64,000 nt of DNA from Palsa-504 sp963789225. GTDB lineage: Bacteria; Actinomycetota; Actinomycetes; Streptosporangiales; Streptosporangiaceae. The notes below the pieces were generated by a model. That model had not been told where the DNA came from. It made no database searches and saw only the letters and a program-made list of their open reading frames with translations. This document shows, piece by piece, positions 32,391 to 42,999 of this stretch (positions are counted from its first letter, which is position 1; the number at the start of each line of letters is the position of its first letter). Where the stretch lies: contig CAWBKD010000036.1 of assembly GCA_963789225.1 (NCBI GenBank), forward strand, positions 327,316 to 391,315, given 5' to 3'. Both the position numbers and the translations under genes were made by a program.

Positions 32391-32945
32391 CTAACGGTGC
32401 TGTGGGCCTGCCGGGAGCGTAGTGACCAGGACGTCTGACACGGGCGAGCCGGGCTGCTCGCCACGCGTCCGGGCCACCTTGCGCCAGCCCCAGTTCCTGA
32501 AGGCATTTTGGGCCGGGGTGGCCGCGGGCGGGACGGTCAGCGCCGCGCGCTCCTCAGACCGGTCCCGGAGGATCAGGTCGTGCAGGGCCCGGCCGATGCC
32601 CTGCCGCCGCCACGACGCGCGGACCACGAGTTCGACCAGCGCGAAGGTGCGGCCGGGGTGCTCGGCGGTGACCTCGTCGGGCAGCGGGGTGGTCAGGTGC
32701 CGCCACCAGTCGGTCGATGGGCGCAGCGGCATCCCGAACGCGTAGCCCACCAGGTAGCCGCCGTGGCGGGCCTCAGCAAGGACGAACCCCGGCTGCCTAC
32801 GCTGAACCACGAAACGGTCGGTGAACGGCACAGCATCATCGGCGTCATCGGTGCAGACCTCGGCGTGCAGGGCCTGCAGTTCGCCGGCGTGCGCCGCGGT
32901 CTGCGCCCCGCCGAGCAACTCGAACGTCACGCCGGGCTCCGACAC
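32391..32945 (-). CDS. GNAT family N-acetyltransferase
   Basis: A 184-residue acetyltransferase. The core strand-helix is FALVELVVRASWRRQGIGRA, with the acetyl-CoA loop RRQGIG, followed by LHDLILRDRSEERAAL and a late FRNWGWRKVAR. The GTG start at 32945 is chosen because GGAGAAGGG lies just upstream; the frame stays open far beyond this point, but that part is antisense to the helicase gene. Substrate unknown. Confidence 0.82.
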   Translation of the reverse strand: MSEPGVTFELLGGAQTAAHAGELQALHAEVCTDDADDAVPFTDRFVVQRRQPGFVLAEARHGGYLVGYAFGMPLRPSTDWWRHLTTPLPDEVTAEHPGRTFALVELVVRASWRRQGIGRALHDLILRDRSEERAALTVPPAATPAQNAFRNWGWRKVARTRGEQPGSPVSDVLVTTLPAGPQHR

Positions 32946-33057
32946 GACCGCCCTTCTCCTCGGTGGTCCGATCCTACGGATACCAGACCGGGCGGCTCGG
33001 CCCGAACCTGACCCTAGAAGCCGGCGCGGCGTGCGGGATTCCGCCGGCGGCCTGGTT

Positions 33058-35097
33058 ATGTTCATATGCATGTTCGATGAGGACGGCATTCTGGGCGGGC
33101 TGAACGAACAGCAGCGGCGGGCGGTGACGCACCAGGGCGGCCCGCTGCTGGTCTTGGCCGGCGCGGGGACCGGCAAGACCCGGACGCTGGTGGCGCGGGC
33201 CGCCTGGCTGCGTGCCTGCCAGGGCGTGCCGGCCAGCCGGATCCTGCTGCTGACCTTCACCCGCCGGGCCGCGGGCGACATGCTGGCCCGGGCCGAGTCC
33301 GCATCAAGGTCCGGCCGGGACGGCGCGCAGGAGCGGATCTCCGGCGGGACGTTCCACGCCATCGCCCACAAGATCATCCGCCAGCACGCGGAGTCGTTCT
33401 CGCTGCCGCCCCAGTTCACCATCCTCGACCCGGCCGACATGACCGACCTGATGGACGTGCTGCGCCCGGAGGCCGGCCTGGCCGAAACCGGCCAGCGGGC
33501 CCCCAGGGCGGGCACGTGCACGGACATCTACACCCGCTGCGTGAACACCGGCAGGCCGGTCAGCGAGGTCGTCATGGCCAGCTTCCCGTGGTGCGCCCCA
33601 TTCACCAGCCAGCTGGCCGGGCTGTTCCGCGCCTATACCGCGCGCAAGCGCGCCCGCCACCTGGTGGACTTCGATGACCTGCTGCTGCTGTGGCACGCGG
33701 CGCTCGCGGACCGGACCGCCGGACCCGTGCTGCGCGGCATGTTCAACGCGGTCCTGGTCGACGAGTACCAGGACGTCAACGCCGTCCAGGCCGGCATCGT
33801 GCGGCTGCTGCAGCCCGACGGGCAGCAGCTGACCTGCGTGGGTGACGACGCGCAGGCCATCTACGGGTTCCGCGGCGCCGACCCGGCGCACCTGCGCCGG
33901 CTGGCCGACGCGTACCCGGGCCTGGACATCGTCCGGCTCGACCGCAACTACCGGTCCCGGCAGGGGGTGCTGGACCTGGCCAACCTCATCCGCCCGTCCG
34001 AGCCGGGCCTGGACCTGGTGCTGACCGGCGACCGCGGCCAGGGGCGGCCGCCGCTGCTGGTCCGCTGCCACGACGAGGCCGCCCAGGCGCGCGAGATCTG
34101 CGCCCGGGTGCTCGACGCCTACGAGGAAGGCATCGCGCTGAAGGATCAGGCCGTGCTCGTCCGGGCCTCCCACCACAGCGACATCCTGGAGATCGAGCTC
34201 AGCGCGCGCCATATCCCGTACGTGAAGTTCGGCGGGCTCAGGTTCACCGACACCGCGCACGTCAGGGACTTCCTCGCCATCGCCAGGATCCTGGCCAACC
34301 CCGCCGACGAGCTGGCCTGGTTCCGGCTGCTGCGCCTGCATGAGGGCATCGGCCCGGTCCACGCCCGCCGCATCCTCGACTGCCTCGCGGCCGGCCAGGA
34401 CCTTCCCGACGGCGGCTGGCAGCAGGCTGCCGAGGTCGTCCCGGCCCGGTCCAGGGCCGCGCTGGCGGCTACCCTCGGCCAGCTCGCCGCGGCCGCGGAA
34501 CAAGCCGCCGGCGCCCAGGCCACCTCGATCCTGTCGGTGCTCGACCCGCTGGTCCGCGCCAGGTACGCCGACGCCGCGGCCCGCCTGGCCGACCTGCGCC
34601 GGCTCGCCGACGCGGCCGCGGCCCACCCGTCACTGCACGACGCGCTCGCCGAGCTGACCCTGGACCCGCCGGTGTCCGCCGCCGACCTGGCCGGACCGCC
34701 CCGCCTCGACGAGGACTACCTGACCATCTCCACCATCCACGCCGCCAAGGGCCTGGAGTGGCCGATCGTGCACGTGCCGCACCTGGTTGACGGCGCGCTG
34801 CCCAGCGACATGGCCCTCGGCGACCCGGACGGGCTGGCCGAGGAACACCGCCTGTTCTACGTCGCGCTGACCCGGGCCCGCGACCACCTGTACCTGTACG
34901 TGCCGCTGCGGCTGCATCACCACCGGCGCGGCCGCGACGACCGGCACGGCCTGGGCCAGCTCACCCGCTTCCTCCCCCCGCGGGCCGTGTCCGCCTGCGA
35001 CAGCGCCACGGCCGCCCGCCCGGCCCCTGCGCTACCCGTGGCCGGTCCCCTCGCCGTCCAGGTCGACGCCGCCCTCGGCTCCTTGTGGGATTGCTGA
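33058..35097 (+). CDS. UvrD/Rep-type superfamily 1 ATP-dependent helicase
   Basis: A 679-residue SF1A helicase, a 3'-5' DNA translocase. Visible motifs in order are Walker A AGAGTGKT at 34-41, Ib-like ISGGTFHAIAHK, motif II VLVDEYQDVN, motif III GDDAQAIYGFRGAD, IV RLDRNYRSRQ, V TISTIHAAKGLEW and VI FYVALTRARDHLY. It is slightly shorter than UvrD/PcrA (about 720) and lacks their C-terminal tail. The start could be 33058 or 33070; neither has a clear ribosome site. It stands alone and is probably a repair or conflict-resolution helicase. Confidence 0.92.
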   Translation: MFICMFDEDGILGGLNEQQRRAVTHQGGPLLVLAGAGTGKTRTLVARAAWLRACQGVPASRILLLTFTRRAAGDMLARAESASRSGRDGAQERISGGTFHAIAHKIIRQHAESFSLPPQFTILDPADMTDLMDVLRPEAGLAETGQRAPRAGTCTDIYTRCVNTGRPVSEVVMASFPWCAPFTSQLAGLFRAYTARKRARHLVDFDDLLLLWHAALADRTAGPVLRGMFNAVLVDEYQDVNAVQAGIVRLLQPDGQQLTCVGDDAQAIYGFRGADPAHLRRLADAYPGLDIVRLDRNYRSRQGVLDLANLIRPSEPGLDLVLTGDRGQGRPPLLVRCHDEAAQAREICARVLDAYEEGIALKDQAVLVRASHHSDILEIELSARHIPYVKFGGLRFTDTAHVRDFLAIARILANPADELAWFRLLRLHEGIGPVHARRILDCLAAGQDLPDGGWQQAAEVVPARSRAALAATLGQLAAAAEQAAGAQATSILSVLDPLVRARYADAAARLADLRRLADAAAAHPSLHDALAELTLDPPVSAADLAGPPRLDEDYLTISTIHAAKGLEWPIVHVPHLVDGALPSDMALGDPDGLAEEHRLFYVALTRARDHLYLYVPLRLHHHRRGRDDRHGLGQLTRFLPPRAVSACDSATAARPAPALPVAGPLAVQVDAALGSLWDC

Positions 35098-35256
35098 AGG
35101 GGCGATGCCGGGCTGCCCACCAGCAGCAACAGGCCCTGACCTAAGCCGCCTGGCCAGGGCACCCAGGATGCCGCGCATCGTCGCCGTCGGCTCGGTCGCC
35201 GCGACGCTGCTGCACCATTCGCCCTGACCGGTCGCCGTCGTTCACCCGCCAGCCCG

Positions 35257-37086
35257 CTAGCTCTGCTCCGGGCCGGCCGGAACGCCAGGGGGCGAACCAA
35301 GGTCGGGGCACGCTTGCCAGAGCCGCTGGTAGACCCCGCCGGAACGGACGAGCTGGGCGTGGGTGCCACGTTCGGCCACCCTCCCGCGGTCGAGGACCAC
35401 GATCTCATCCACCTGGTCCAGGCCGTCCAGGTCGTGCGTGATCAGCAGGGTGGCCCGGCCGGCCGTCGCCGCCAGCAGGTCAGTGGTCAGGGCACGGCGG
35501 TTGTCTGGATCGAGGTGAGCGGCCGGCTCGTCCAGGACGAGCACAGCCGGATCGGCCAGCAGCGCCCGGGCGAGGGCGAGCCGCTGCCGCTGCCCGCCGG
35601 ACAGCGCGGCGCCGTGCGTGCCCACCGGGGTGTCCCAGCCGAGCGGCAGCGAGGTGATCCAGTCAAGCAGCCGGACGCGGCCCGCGGCCGCGGCGAGCTC
35701 GGCCTCGCTCGCCTGCGGTCGGGCCAGCTGCAGGTTGTCTCGGATGGTCGTGTCGAAGATGTGCGGATCGGCGGCACAGCCGCTGACTACTGCGCGGACA
35801 TCATCGGGGTCGTATCCGGCCAGGTCACGTCCGTTCAGCAGCGCGATGCCCGAGCTGAGGTCGACGAACCGGAACAGGACCGCGGCGATCGTGGACTTCC
35901 CCGAGCCGGTGGCGCCGACGAGCGCGACCCGCCGCCCCGGCCTGAGGTCAAGATCAATATCCCGAACGGCCGGTGGCGCGTCCGGCGAGTACCGGACCGT
36001 ACCGCCCCGGATGGAGATGCTCACCGGCCTGCCCGGCGGCGGGAACGGATGGTCCGGGTAGCAGAACCGGGTCCGGCGCGTCCAGCACGCCCGCGATCCG
36101 GTCGGCCGCGGCCCGCGCCTGGCCGAGCTGGAGCGCGGCCGCGGGCAGGGCGCTCGTCGCCTCGAAGGCGGCCAGCGCGGTCAGCGTGATCACGGCCAGC
36201 GGCACGCGGCCCAGGGACCCCGACCCGGTGACCGCCACGCCGAGCAACAGCACGCCCCACAGGGTCAGGCCGCTCGCGGCGGCGCCCAGGCCGGCCCCAG
36301 GCCTGACGCCGACGCCGATCGCCGGGCCAGCCGGGTCAGTTCGGCGTCCGCGGCCCGGGCCCGGGCCAGACCGGTCTCCACCGCGCCGAACGCGTGCAGT
36401 TCGGCCGCGCCACCCAGCAAGTCGGTGACGGCGGCACCCAGCTCGCCGCGGGCGGGAGCGGCCTGCCGCGCGGCCCGGCGCGCCGCCATGGCGGTGACCA
36501 GGGGCACCAGCACCCCGGCGGCCAGCAGGCCGGCGGCGAGCACGGCCGCCGCGGGGGCCAGGATCAGCAGGACCGCAGTGGTCGCCCCCGCCCCGACGAG
36601 TGCCGCCGCGAGCGGCGGGGCGATGCCCCGGATGAACAGGTCCTGGGTCGCGTCGACGTCGCTGATCAGCCTGGTGAGCAGGTCACCGGACCGGAAGGCG
36701 GCCAGGCCTGCCGGGGCCAGGCGCTCCAGCCGACGGTAGATGGCCACCCGCACGTCGGCCAAGACCCGGAACGCGACGTCGTGCGAGAACAGGCGCTCGA
36801 GATAGCGCAGCAGTCCGCGGCCGACGCTGAGCGCACGGACCATGACCACCGCGACCGAGATCGCCACGATGTTCGGGTGCTGCGAGGCGCGGGCCAGCAG
36901 GAAGCCCGAGACCGCGAGCAGCGCCACCCCGCAGCCGCAGCCGACTGCGCCGGCCAGTACGGCCAGGAGCAGTTCGCCGCGCATGGGCCGGGCCAGGCGC
37001 AGCAGCCGTACCAGCGGGCGGCCGGCTGGAGCCGACCCGGGCGGCGGCGTCCGCACCGGAGCGCCCGCCGAGATGATCGCGGTCAT
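35257..37086 (-). pseudogene. cydC: cydC, half-transporter for cytochrome bd assembly, with two frameshifts
   Basis: CydC pairs with CydD to export cysteine/glutathione needed for cytochrome bd maturation. The N-terminal membrane part reads in one frame from MTAIISAGAP (37086) to LARRSASASGLG, then needs one extra base in the C-run 36295-36298 to continue as AGLGAAASGLTLWGVLLLGV. Near 36054-36055 one base too many restores the first frame as HPFPPPGRPVSISIRGG. The ATPase half from 36024 to 35257 is intact (GATGSGKST, LSGGQRQR, VLVLDEPAAHLD) and could be made alone. One deletion and one insertion 240 bases apart mean genuine decay or assembly error. The ATG overlaps the cydD stop. Confidence 0.8.
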
Positions 37087-38810
37087 GACGGCACCGCCGC
37101 CAGGGCGACGGGTGCGGGCCCCGCCGGCATCAACGCCAGGACCTGGGTGAGCCGGCCATGGTCCAGGGTGAGCACCCGATCGCCGCCACTGGCGCGGCCC
37201 GGTGCATGGGTGACCTGGATCACGGTGCGGCCGGCCAGCAGCGTGCTGATCGCGGTGTCGAGCCGGGCCGCGCTGGCCGCGTCCAGGTGGGCGGCGGGCT
37301 CGTCCAGCAGGAGCAGCGGCGCGTCGCGCAGGAACGCGCGGGCGAGCGCGATCTGCTGGCGCTGTCCCGAGGAGAGCCGGAGCCCGTGCTCGCCGACCAT
37401 GGTGGCGTACCCCTGGGGCAGGTCCTCGATGAACTCGGCGGCCCCGGCCGCCCGGGCCGCCCGGGCGATGGCCTCGCGGCTGGCCGCCGGGTGGCCCAGC
37501 GCGATGTTGCCGGCCACGGACGCGGCGAACAGGTACGGCTGCTGCGGGACCCAGGCGATCTGGCTGCGCCACTCGCCGAGCGGGACGGACGCGAGATCCG
37601 CGCCGCCGACCTCGATGCGCCCGCTGCTGGGGAAGGCGAAGCGGAGCAGCAGCGCGAGCAGCGAGCTCTTGCCTGCTCCGCTCGGCCCGGCCAGCGTAAT
37701 CCGGTCGCCAGGCCTGATAGTCAGGTTCACGTCGGACAGGGCGTCGTGATCGCGTCCCGGATAGGTCAGCGTGACCCCGCTCAGCCTGATGACGTCGGTG
37801 CGCAGGCAGACGGGACGGCCGGCGGCCGGTGCCCGTGCGGGCGCACCTGCCGCCGACAGCGGGGTGTCGAGGATCTCGAAGACGTCCCTGGCCGCCGCGG
37901 CACCCTCGGTGCTGGCGTGGAACTGGGCGCCGACCGCGCGCAGCGGCAGGTAGGCCTCGGGTGTGAGCAGCAGCACGAGCAGCGCCGTCTGGTAGCTCAT
38001 GTGCCCGGCCAGCAGCCGCAGCCCGACCTCCACCGCGACCAGCGCGGTGGCCAGCGCGGCCGTCAGCTCCAGGACGAATCCGGACAGGAACGCGACTCGC
38101 AGCGAGGCCATGGTGGCGGCGCGGTACTCCTCGGTGACCGTGCCGATCACCTCGGCCTGCCGCTTGCCCCGGCCGAACAGCTTGAGCGTGGGCAGGCCCT
38201 CCACCACGTCGAGGAAGTGGCCGCCAAGCCGGGCCAGCAGCCGCCACTGCCGCTGGGTGGTCGCCTTGGTGTGCAGGCCGACCAGGATGGCGAAGACCGG
38301 GATCAGCGGCAGGGTCAGGCCGATGACCACGCAGGAGATCCAGTCCGTCAGCCCGACCCGGATCAGCACCGCGAACGGCACCACGCAGGCCAGCACGAGC
38401 TGCGGCAGGTAACGGGCGAAGTAGGCGTCCAGCCCGTCCAGGCCCCGGGTGGCCAGCGTGGTCACCTCACCCGACCGGTTCTTGGCCAGCCAGGACGGAC
38501 CCAGCCGCAGCGCGTGGTCGGTGAGCCGCCGCCGCAGCTGGGACTTCACCGCGGCCGCGGCCCGCAGCGCGGCGGTCTCGCCGCCGTAGCCGGCTGCGGC
38601 GCGGGCCAGCAGGACGGCGAGCAGTATCGCGAGCGGGCCGAGCAGCACGGCGACGCCGGTTCCGGTCGCCGCGCCGGCCAGCAGGTGCGCCAGCAGGCTG
38701 GCCTGGACGAGGATGAGGCCGGTGGCGGCCAGGCCGAGCGTGACCGTGACCGCCAGGTAGCCGCGCGCCGCGGCCGAGTAACGCAGCAGGCGCGGGTCCA
38801 GCGGCCTCAC
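37083..38810 (-). CDS. cydD: CydD, ABC half-transporter for cytochrome bd assembly
   Basis: A 575-residue membrane-spanning ABC protein, complete here. The six-helix domain (about 10-310) contains LAKNRSGEVTTLATRGLDGL then DAYFARYLPQ, typical of CydD. The ATPase half has Walker A GPSGAGKSS, signature LSSGQRQQ (Ser-Ser instead of SGG, common in CydD) and Walker B LLLLDEPAAHLD. The GTG start at 38810 overlaps the cydB stop (GTGA). It should dimerise with CydC, whose gene is frameshifted. Confidence 0.92.
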   Translation of the reverse strand: MRPLDPRLLRYSAAARGYLAVTVTLGLAATGLILVQASLLAHLLAGAATGTGVAVLLGPLAILLAVLLARAAAGYGGETAALRAAAAVKSQLRRRLTDHALRLGPSWLAKNRSGEVTTLATRGLDGLDAYFARYLPQLVLACVVPFAVLIRVGLTDWISCVVIGLTLPLIPVFAILVGLHTKATTQRQWRLLARLGGHFLDVVEGLPTLKLFGRGKRQAEVIGTVTEEYRAATMASLRVAFLSGFVLELTAALATALVAVEVGLRLLAGHMSYQTALLVLLLTPEAYLPLRAVGAQFHASTEGAAAARDVFEILDTPLSAAGAPARAPAAGRPVCLRTDVIRLSGVTLTYPGRDHDALSDVNLTIRPGDRITLAGPSGAGKSSLLALLLRFAFPSSGRIEVGGADLASVPLGEWRSQIAWVPQQPYLFAASVAGNIALGHPAASREAIARAARAAGAAEFIEDLPQGYATMVGEHGLRLSSGQRQQIALARAFLRDAPLLLLDEPAAHLDAASAARLDTAISTLLAGRTVIQVTHAPGRASGGDRVLTLDHGRLTQVLALMPAGPAPVALAAVPS

Positions 38811-39871
38811 GCCCGCCCGCCGGCGGGCTCCGCGGATTCCGGTCCGGTCCCGGGCCGCGCCGCCGGTGCCTGCTCGGGTGCGGGTATGTCCGAGCGGGTC
38901 AGCCGCTTGCGGAACACCCAGTAGCTCCAGCTCTGGTAGCCGAGCACGACCGGGGTGAAGATCACCGCGACCCAGCTCATCACGACCAGCGTGTAGTGCG
39001 CGGACGAGGCATTGTTCACGGTCAGGCTGTAGGCCGCTGACGTGCTCGACGGCAGCACGTTCGGCCACAGGTCGCCGAACAGGGTGGCCACGGCGAGCAG
39101 GAGGGTCAGGGCCGTGCCGGCGAACGCCCAGCCCTCCCGGCCGCGCATCGCGGCGGCCGCGCCGCCGATCAGGGCCACGGCGGCCACGGCGGCGGTGACG
39201 TCGGTGGCGGGCCGGCCGTGGCCGACCTGGGTGACCGCCAGGAAGATCGCGGCCAGCGGGATGGCGCCCAGGGCGGTGCCGGTCGCGGCCCGCCTGGCCC
39301 GCTGCCTGAGCTCGCCGGTGGTGCGCAGGCCCAGGAAGATCGAGCCATGCAGGACGAACAGGCTGAGCGTGACCAGCCCGCCGAGCAGGCCGTACCAGTT
39401 CAGCAGGGTCAGCAGGTTGCCGGTATAGACGTGCTGCGCGTTCAGCGGGACGCCGCGCACGATGTTGGCGAAGGCCACCCCCCACAGCAGGGCCGGCAGC
39501 GCCGACCCGGCAAAGATGGCCCAGTCCCAGGTGGTCCGCCACCGCGGGCTGTCCACCTTGCTGCGGAACTCGAAGCAGACGCCCCGCACGATGAGCGCCG
39601 CCAGGATGAGCAGCAGGGGCAGGTAGAAGCCGCTGAAGAGGGTGGCATACCACTGCGGGAAGGCGGCGAACGTCGCTCCTCCCGCGGTCAGCAGCCACAC
39701 CTCGTTGCCGTCCCAGACCGGCCCGATCGTGTTGATCAGGACCCGCCGCTCGGTGTCGTCGCGGCCGAGGAACGGCAGCAGGATCCCGACCCCGAAGTCG
39801 AATCCCTCGAGGACGAAGTAGCCGGACCACAAGATCGCGATAAGGATGAACCAGAAGGTCGCGAGGTTCAT
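38807..39871 (-). CDS. cydB: Cytochrome bd ubiquinol oxidase, subunit II
   Basis: A 354-residue multi-span membrane protein. The N-terminal FWFILIAILWSGYFVLEGFD then FGVGILLPFLGR is the CydB signature. It has GPVWDGNEVWLLTAGGATFA and a C-terminal SYWVFRKRLT. Together with CydA it forms the high-affinity terminal oxidase of low-oxygen respiration. It starts 20 bases after the cydA stop and overlaps the cydD start. A last stretch rich in Pro and Ala follows the membrane part. Confidence 0.93.
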   Translation of the reverse strand: MNLATFWFILIAILWSGYFVLEGFDFGVGILLPFLGRDDTERRVLINTIGPVWDGNEVWLLTAGGATFAAFPQWYATLFSGFYLPLLLILAALIVRGVCFEFRSKVDSPRWRTTWDWAIFAGSALPALLWGVAFANIVRGVPLNAQHVYTGNLLTLLNWYGLLGGLVTLSLFVLHGSIFLGLRTTGELRQRARRAATGTALGAIPLAAIFLAVTQVGHGRPATDVTAAVAAVALIGGAAAAMRGREGWAFAGTALTLLLAVATLFGDLWPNVLPSSTSAAYSLTVNNASSAHYTLVVMSWVAVIFTPVVLGYQSWSYWVFRKRLTRSDIPAPEQAPAARPGTGPESAEPAGGRA

Positions 39872-39890
39872 GACGAATCCCTAACGGTGC

Positions 39891-41278
39891 TCAGTAGGAG
39901 AAGACGGGGAGAGGTTCTTCGCTGGCGGGGTGATCGGTCTCCTCCGGGGCGCCGCCCTTGACGTGCCTGATCGTCAGCCATCCCGCGATACCCGCGAGGC
40001 CGGCGTAGAGCAGGGTGAACACGGTCAGCGAGATGATCACCGAGGAGGCGGTCACGCCCGCCGAGACGCTCTGGGCCGTGGTCAGCAGGCCGAACACGGT
40101 CCACGGCTGGCGGCCCATCTCGGTGAAGATCCAGCCCATCGTGGTGGCCAGGTAGGGCAGGGCCACGCCCCACAGCGCGGCCCGGTAGACCAGCGGCTGC
40201 GCGGGATCCGCCTGCGCCTGGTCAGCCAGAGCCCGATCGCGGCCAGGAGCGCGGCGAGGCCGCCGAACCCGATCATGAGGCGGAACGACCAGTAGGTCAC
40301 GGGGATGATCGGCTTGTAGCTGCCCGGCCCGTACTTCTTGTCGTAGGCGCGCTCGACGTTGTTGATGCCCTGCACGGTGCCGTGGGGGTTCAGGGTGGCG
40401 ATGAGGGAGAGCAGGTAGGGAACCCGGATGCTCCACAGCTCCTTGCTGCCGTTCAGCGATCCGATGGTGAACAGCGAGAAGGAGGCCGCATCGGAGGTGT
40501 TGTACAGCGCCTCGGCGGCCGCCATCTTCATCGGCTGCTGCGAGTCCATGAGCCGGGCCTGGACATCCCCGGTGACCGCGGTGGCGATCCCGGCGGCCAG
40601 GGTGATGGCCAGGCCGAGCCGCAGGACCCGGCGGAACACCTCGAGCTGGGACTTGCGGGCCACGTGCCAGGCGCTGACCGCGATGAGCACCGCCCCGGCC
40701 ACCATGAACGACGCGAACCACACGTGCGGCCAGGCGGCGAGCACGGTCGAGTTGGTCAGCAGCGCCCAGATGCTGGTCAGCACCACCCGGTGCGTGCCGG
40801 GGATGACCTTGTAGCCGACCGGGTGCTGCATCCACGAGTTGGCGGCCAGGATGAAGTAGGCCGACAGGCTGGTGCCGATGGCGGCCAGCCAGATCGTGGC
40901 CAGGTGCAGCCGCGGCGAGAGCCGGTTCCAGCCGAAGATCCACAGGCCGATAAAGGTCGACTCCATGAAGAAGGCGAGCAGCGCCTCCATCGCCAGCGGC
41001 GCACCGAACACGTTGCCGACGAATTCGGAGTAGGCCGACCAGTTCATGCCGAACTGGAATTCCTGCACGATCCCGGTGACCACACCCACCGCGAAGTTGA
41101 TCAAGAAGATCTGCCCGAAGAACTTCGTCATCCTCAGGTAGACCGGGTCCTTCTTGATCAGCCAGGCCGTCTGCATGCAGGCGACCACCAGGGACAGCCC
41201 GATCGTCAGCGGAACGAAGATGAAGTGGTACACGGTGGTGATCCCGAACTGCCACCGGGATAGGTCGAGCACGGTCAT
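39891..41278 (-). pseudogene. cydA: cydA, cytochrome bd oxidase subunit I, with one frameshift
   Basis: CydA carries the haem groups and quinol site. The first frame runs from MTVLDLSRWQFGITTVYHFI (41278) through the membrane helices, with GFGGLAALLAAIGLWLTRRR and RIPRSRW, then goes wrong. The continuation YRAALWGVALPYLATTMGWI FTEMGRQPW lies in the next frame from about 40187 to 39891. The junction tggtctac looks like a lost base from a TGG-TTC-TAC codon series at 40188-40189. The truncated first frame ends at 40082. Everything else matches a normal-length CydA, so this is a recent mutation or a sequencing error. Confidence 0.8.
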
Positions 41279-41448
41279 CGGTTATCTCTCCGGGTCGTCG
41301 TCGCTGGCCTGCTTCCGCGCAGATGGCGGAGTTACTACCTGACCAGGTCACGAGCCGGGCGCCCCAGGGCCGAGCGGCCCCCAGGTTCCGGGACCTTGGT
41401 CACTGTCCTGCCCCGCGGCCGAGGTCATTTGCCGGCCGGGTAGCGACC

Positions 41449-42999
41449 TTAGGCCTTGTGCAGCAGGGCGGTGTTCTGCTCAACGTTGTCGGTCCAGCGG
41501 TAGGCCAGGTCCGCGCCGTGCGGCGTGAACGTCACGGTCCCGGCCACGCACTGCACGGTCTGCGGCTCGCTGAACGTGAGCACCTGGCCCGTCTGGCCGG
41601 TCAGGGTGAGCGTGTTGACGCAGCTCTGGTTGTTCTCGGAGATGGTCCTCGCGCCGGCCACGAACGTGAACGTGATGGGGTTCGTCAGCGAGACACCGGA
41701 TACCCCGATGACGGACATGGTGGCCGTGCCGGTCCAAGTCCCGGCGAACGCGGCCGGGACCGTCGGGCCCGTGGCCGGCGCCGAGGCGGGCGCTGAACTG
41801 CTGGCCTGGCTGGCGGTAGAGGTGCCCACAGTGGGGGAATTCCCGGCCGATCCGGCGCTGGTCACCGGGTGCTTGGTGAGCAGGAGAACCCCGGCGACAA
41901 TGAGCGCCGCCACCACCGCGCCGCTGCCAGCCGCCACGACCAGCCCTCGCCGGGATCGCGCGGGCCGGGTGGGCGGCCCGCCCGGCGCGAACGCGGATGC
42001 GGATCCGGCCATGGCGGGTACCGAGTCGGCGGGAAAGCCCGGGCCGGGGCGCCGCGGGTCCGTGTAGACCGAGTCCGAGGGCAGCGGCTCGGTGCCCGGC
42101 GGTTCGGGGTGGAGCGGTTCGGGGCGGAGCGGCGCGGTCCTGGCCGCCTCGTAGGCCCCGGCCACCGGCCGGGTGGGGGCGACGGCCGGGAACGGCACCG
42201 ACGGGTCGACGAGGCGGAGCAGGAGATCGCGGGCACTGGGCCGTCGCTGCGGGTCCTTCTCCAGGCAGTCCCTGACCGCCGGGACCAGCGACGCGGGCAG
42301 CCCGGTGAGGTCGGGCTCGGTGTACATGATGCGGTGCATGACGGCTGGCACCGTGTCGGCGCCGAACGCCGATCGGCCGGTGGCCGCGAAGATCATGGTC
42401 ACGCCCCACGCCCAGACGTCGACGGCGCTGGTCGGGCGGGCCCCGGCGAGCTGCTCCGGTGCCATGTAGGTCGGGGTCCCGATCAGCCCGCTCGTCATCG
42501 TCGACGCGTCGGTGAGCCGGGCGATGCCGAAGTCGACGACTCGCGGGCCGTCCGGGCCGAGCAGCACGTTGGCCGGCTTGAAGTCGCGGTGCACGACCCC
42601 CGCGCCGTGTATCGCGGTCAGCGCGGTGGCCGTCCCCACCGCCAGGCGCTGCAGCTCGCCCTCCCGCAGCGGGCCGCTGGTCAGCACGCGCTCGGAGAGC
42701 GATGGCCCGTCGATGAACTCGCTGACGATGTAGCGCAGGTCGCCCTCGGCCGAGGCTTCGATGACGCCGGCGGTGACGAAGGGCTGCACCTGGTGAACCG
42801 CGTCGAGCTCACGGCCCAGCCGTTCGAGGACCGTGGGATCGACGCTGGACCGCAGCACCTTGACGGCCACCCGCTCTTCCCCCGGGCCCGCGCCTTGGCC
42901 GAGGTAGACGATCCCTTGACCGCCCTCGCCGAGCCTGCCGAGCAGCTCAAAGCGGCCCAGCCGCACGGGATCGCCAGGCTCCAGCGGCTTCGGCGCCAT
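41449..42999 (-). CDS. Membrane-anchored serine/threonine protein kinase
   Basis: A 516-residue Hanks-type kinase. Residues about 15-265 are the kinase domain: glycine loop GRLGEGGQGIVYLG, Lys47 in VAVKVL, catalytic loop HRDFKPANVLL, metal loop VDFGIARL, and the activation end TPTYMAPEQLAG. A Pro-rich juxtamembrane part follows (about 270-345), then one membrane helix near 355-377. The extracellular part, about 140 residues, is Ser/Ala-rich then folds into a FAGTWTGTATMSV-containing beta domain without PASTA repeats. The ligand is unknown. GGGAGAAG precedes the start. Confidence 0.92.
   Translation of the reverse strand: MAPKPLEPGDPVRLGRFELLGRLGEGGQGIVYLGQGAGPGEERVAVKVLRSSVDPTVLERLGRELDAVHQVQPFVTAGVIEASAEGDLRYIVSEFIDGPSLSERVLTSGPLREGELQRLAVGTATALTAIHGAGVVHRDFKPANVLLGPDGPRVVDFGIARLTDASTMTSGLIGTPTYMAPEQLAGARPTSAVDVWAWGVTMIFAATGRSAFGADTVPAVMHRIMYTEPDLTGLPASLVPAVRDCLEKDPQRRPSARDLLLRLVDPSVPFPAVAPTRPVAGAYEAARTAPLRPEPLHPEPPGTEPLPSDSVYTDPRRPGPGFPADSVPAMAGSASAFAPGGPPTRPARSRRGLVVAAGSGAVVAALIVAGVLLLTKHPVTSAGSAGNSPTVGTSTASQASSSAPASAPATGPTVPAAFAGTWTGTATMSVIGVSGVSLTNPITFTFVAGARTISENNQSCVNTLTLTGQTGQVLTFSEPQTVQCVAGTVTFTPHGADLAYRWTDNVEQNTALLHKA

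Noticed and set aside
36265..37086. Separate membrane protein plus separate ABC ATPase instead of cydC
   Set aside because: The two parts, with the frame-shifted segment between, reconstruct a normal CydC in order and length next to cydD.
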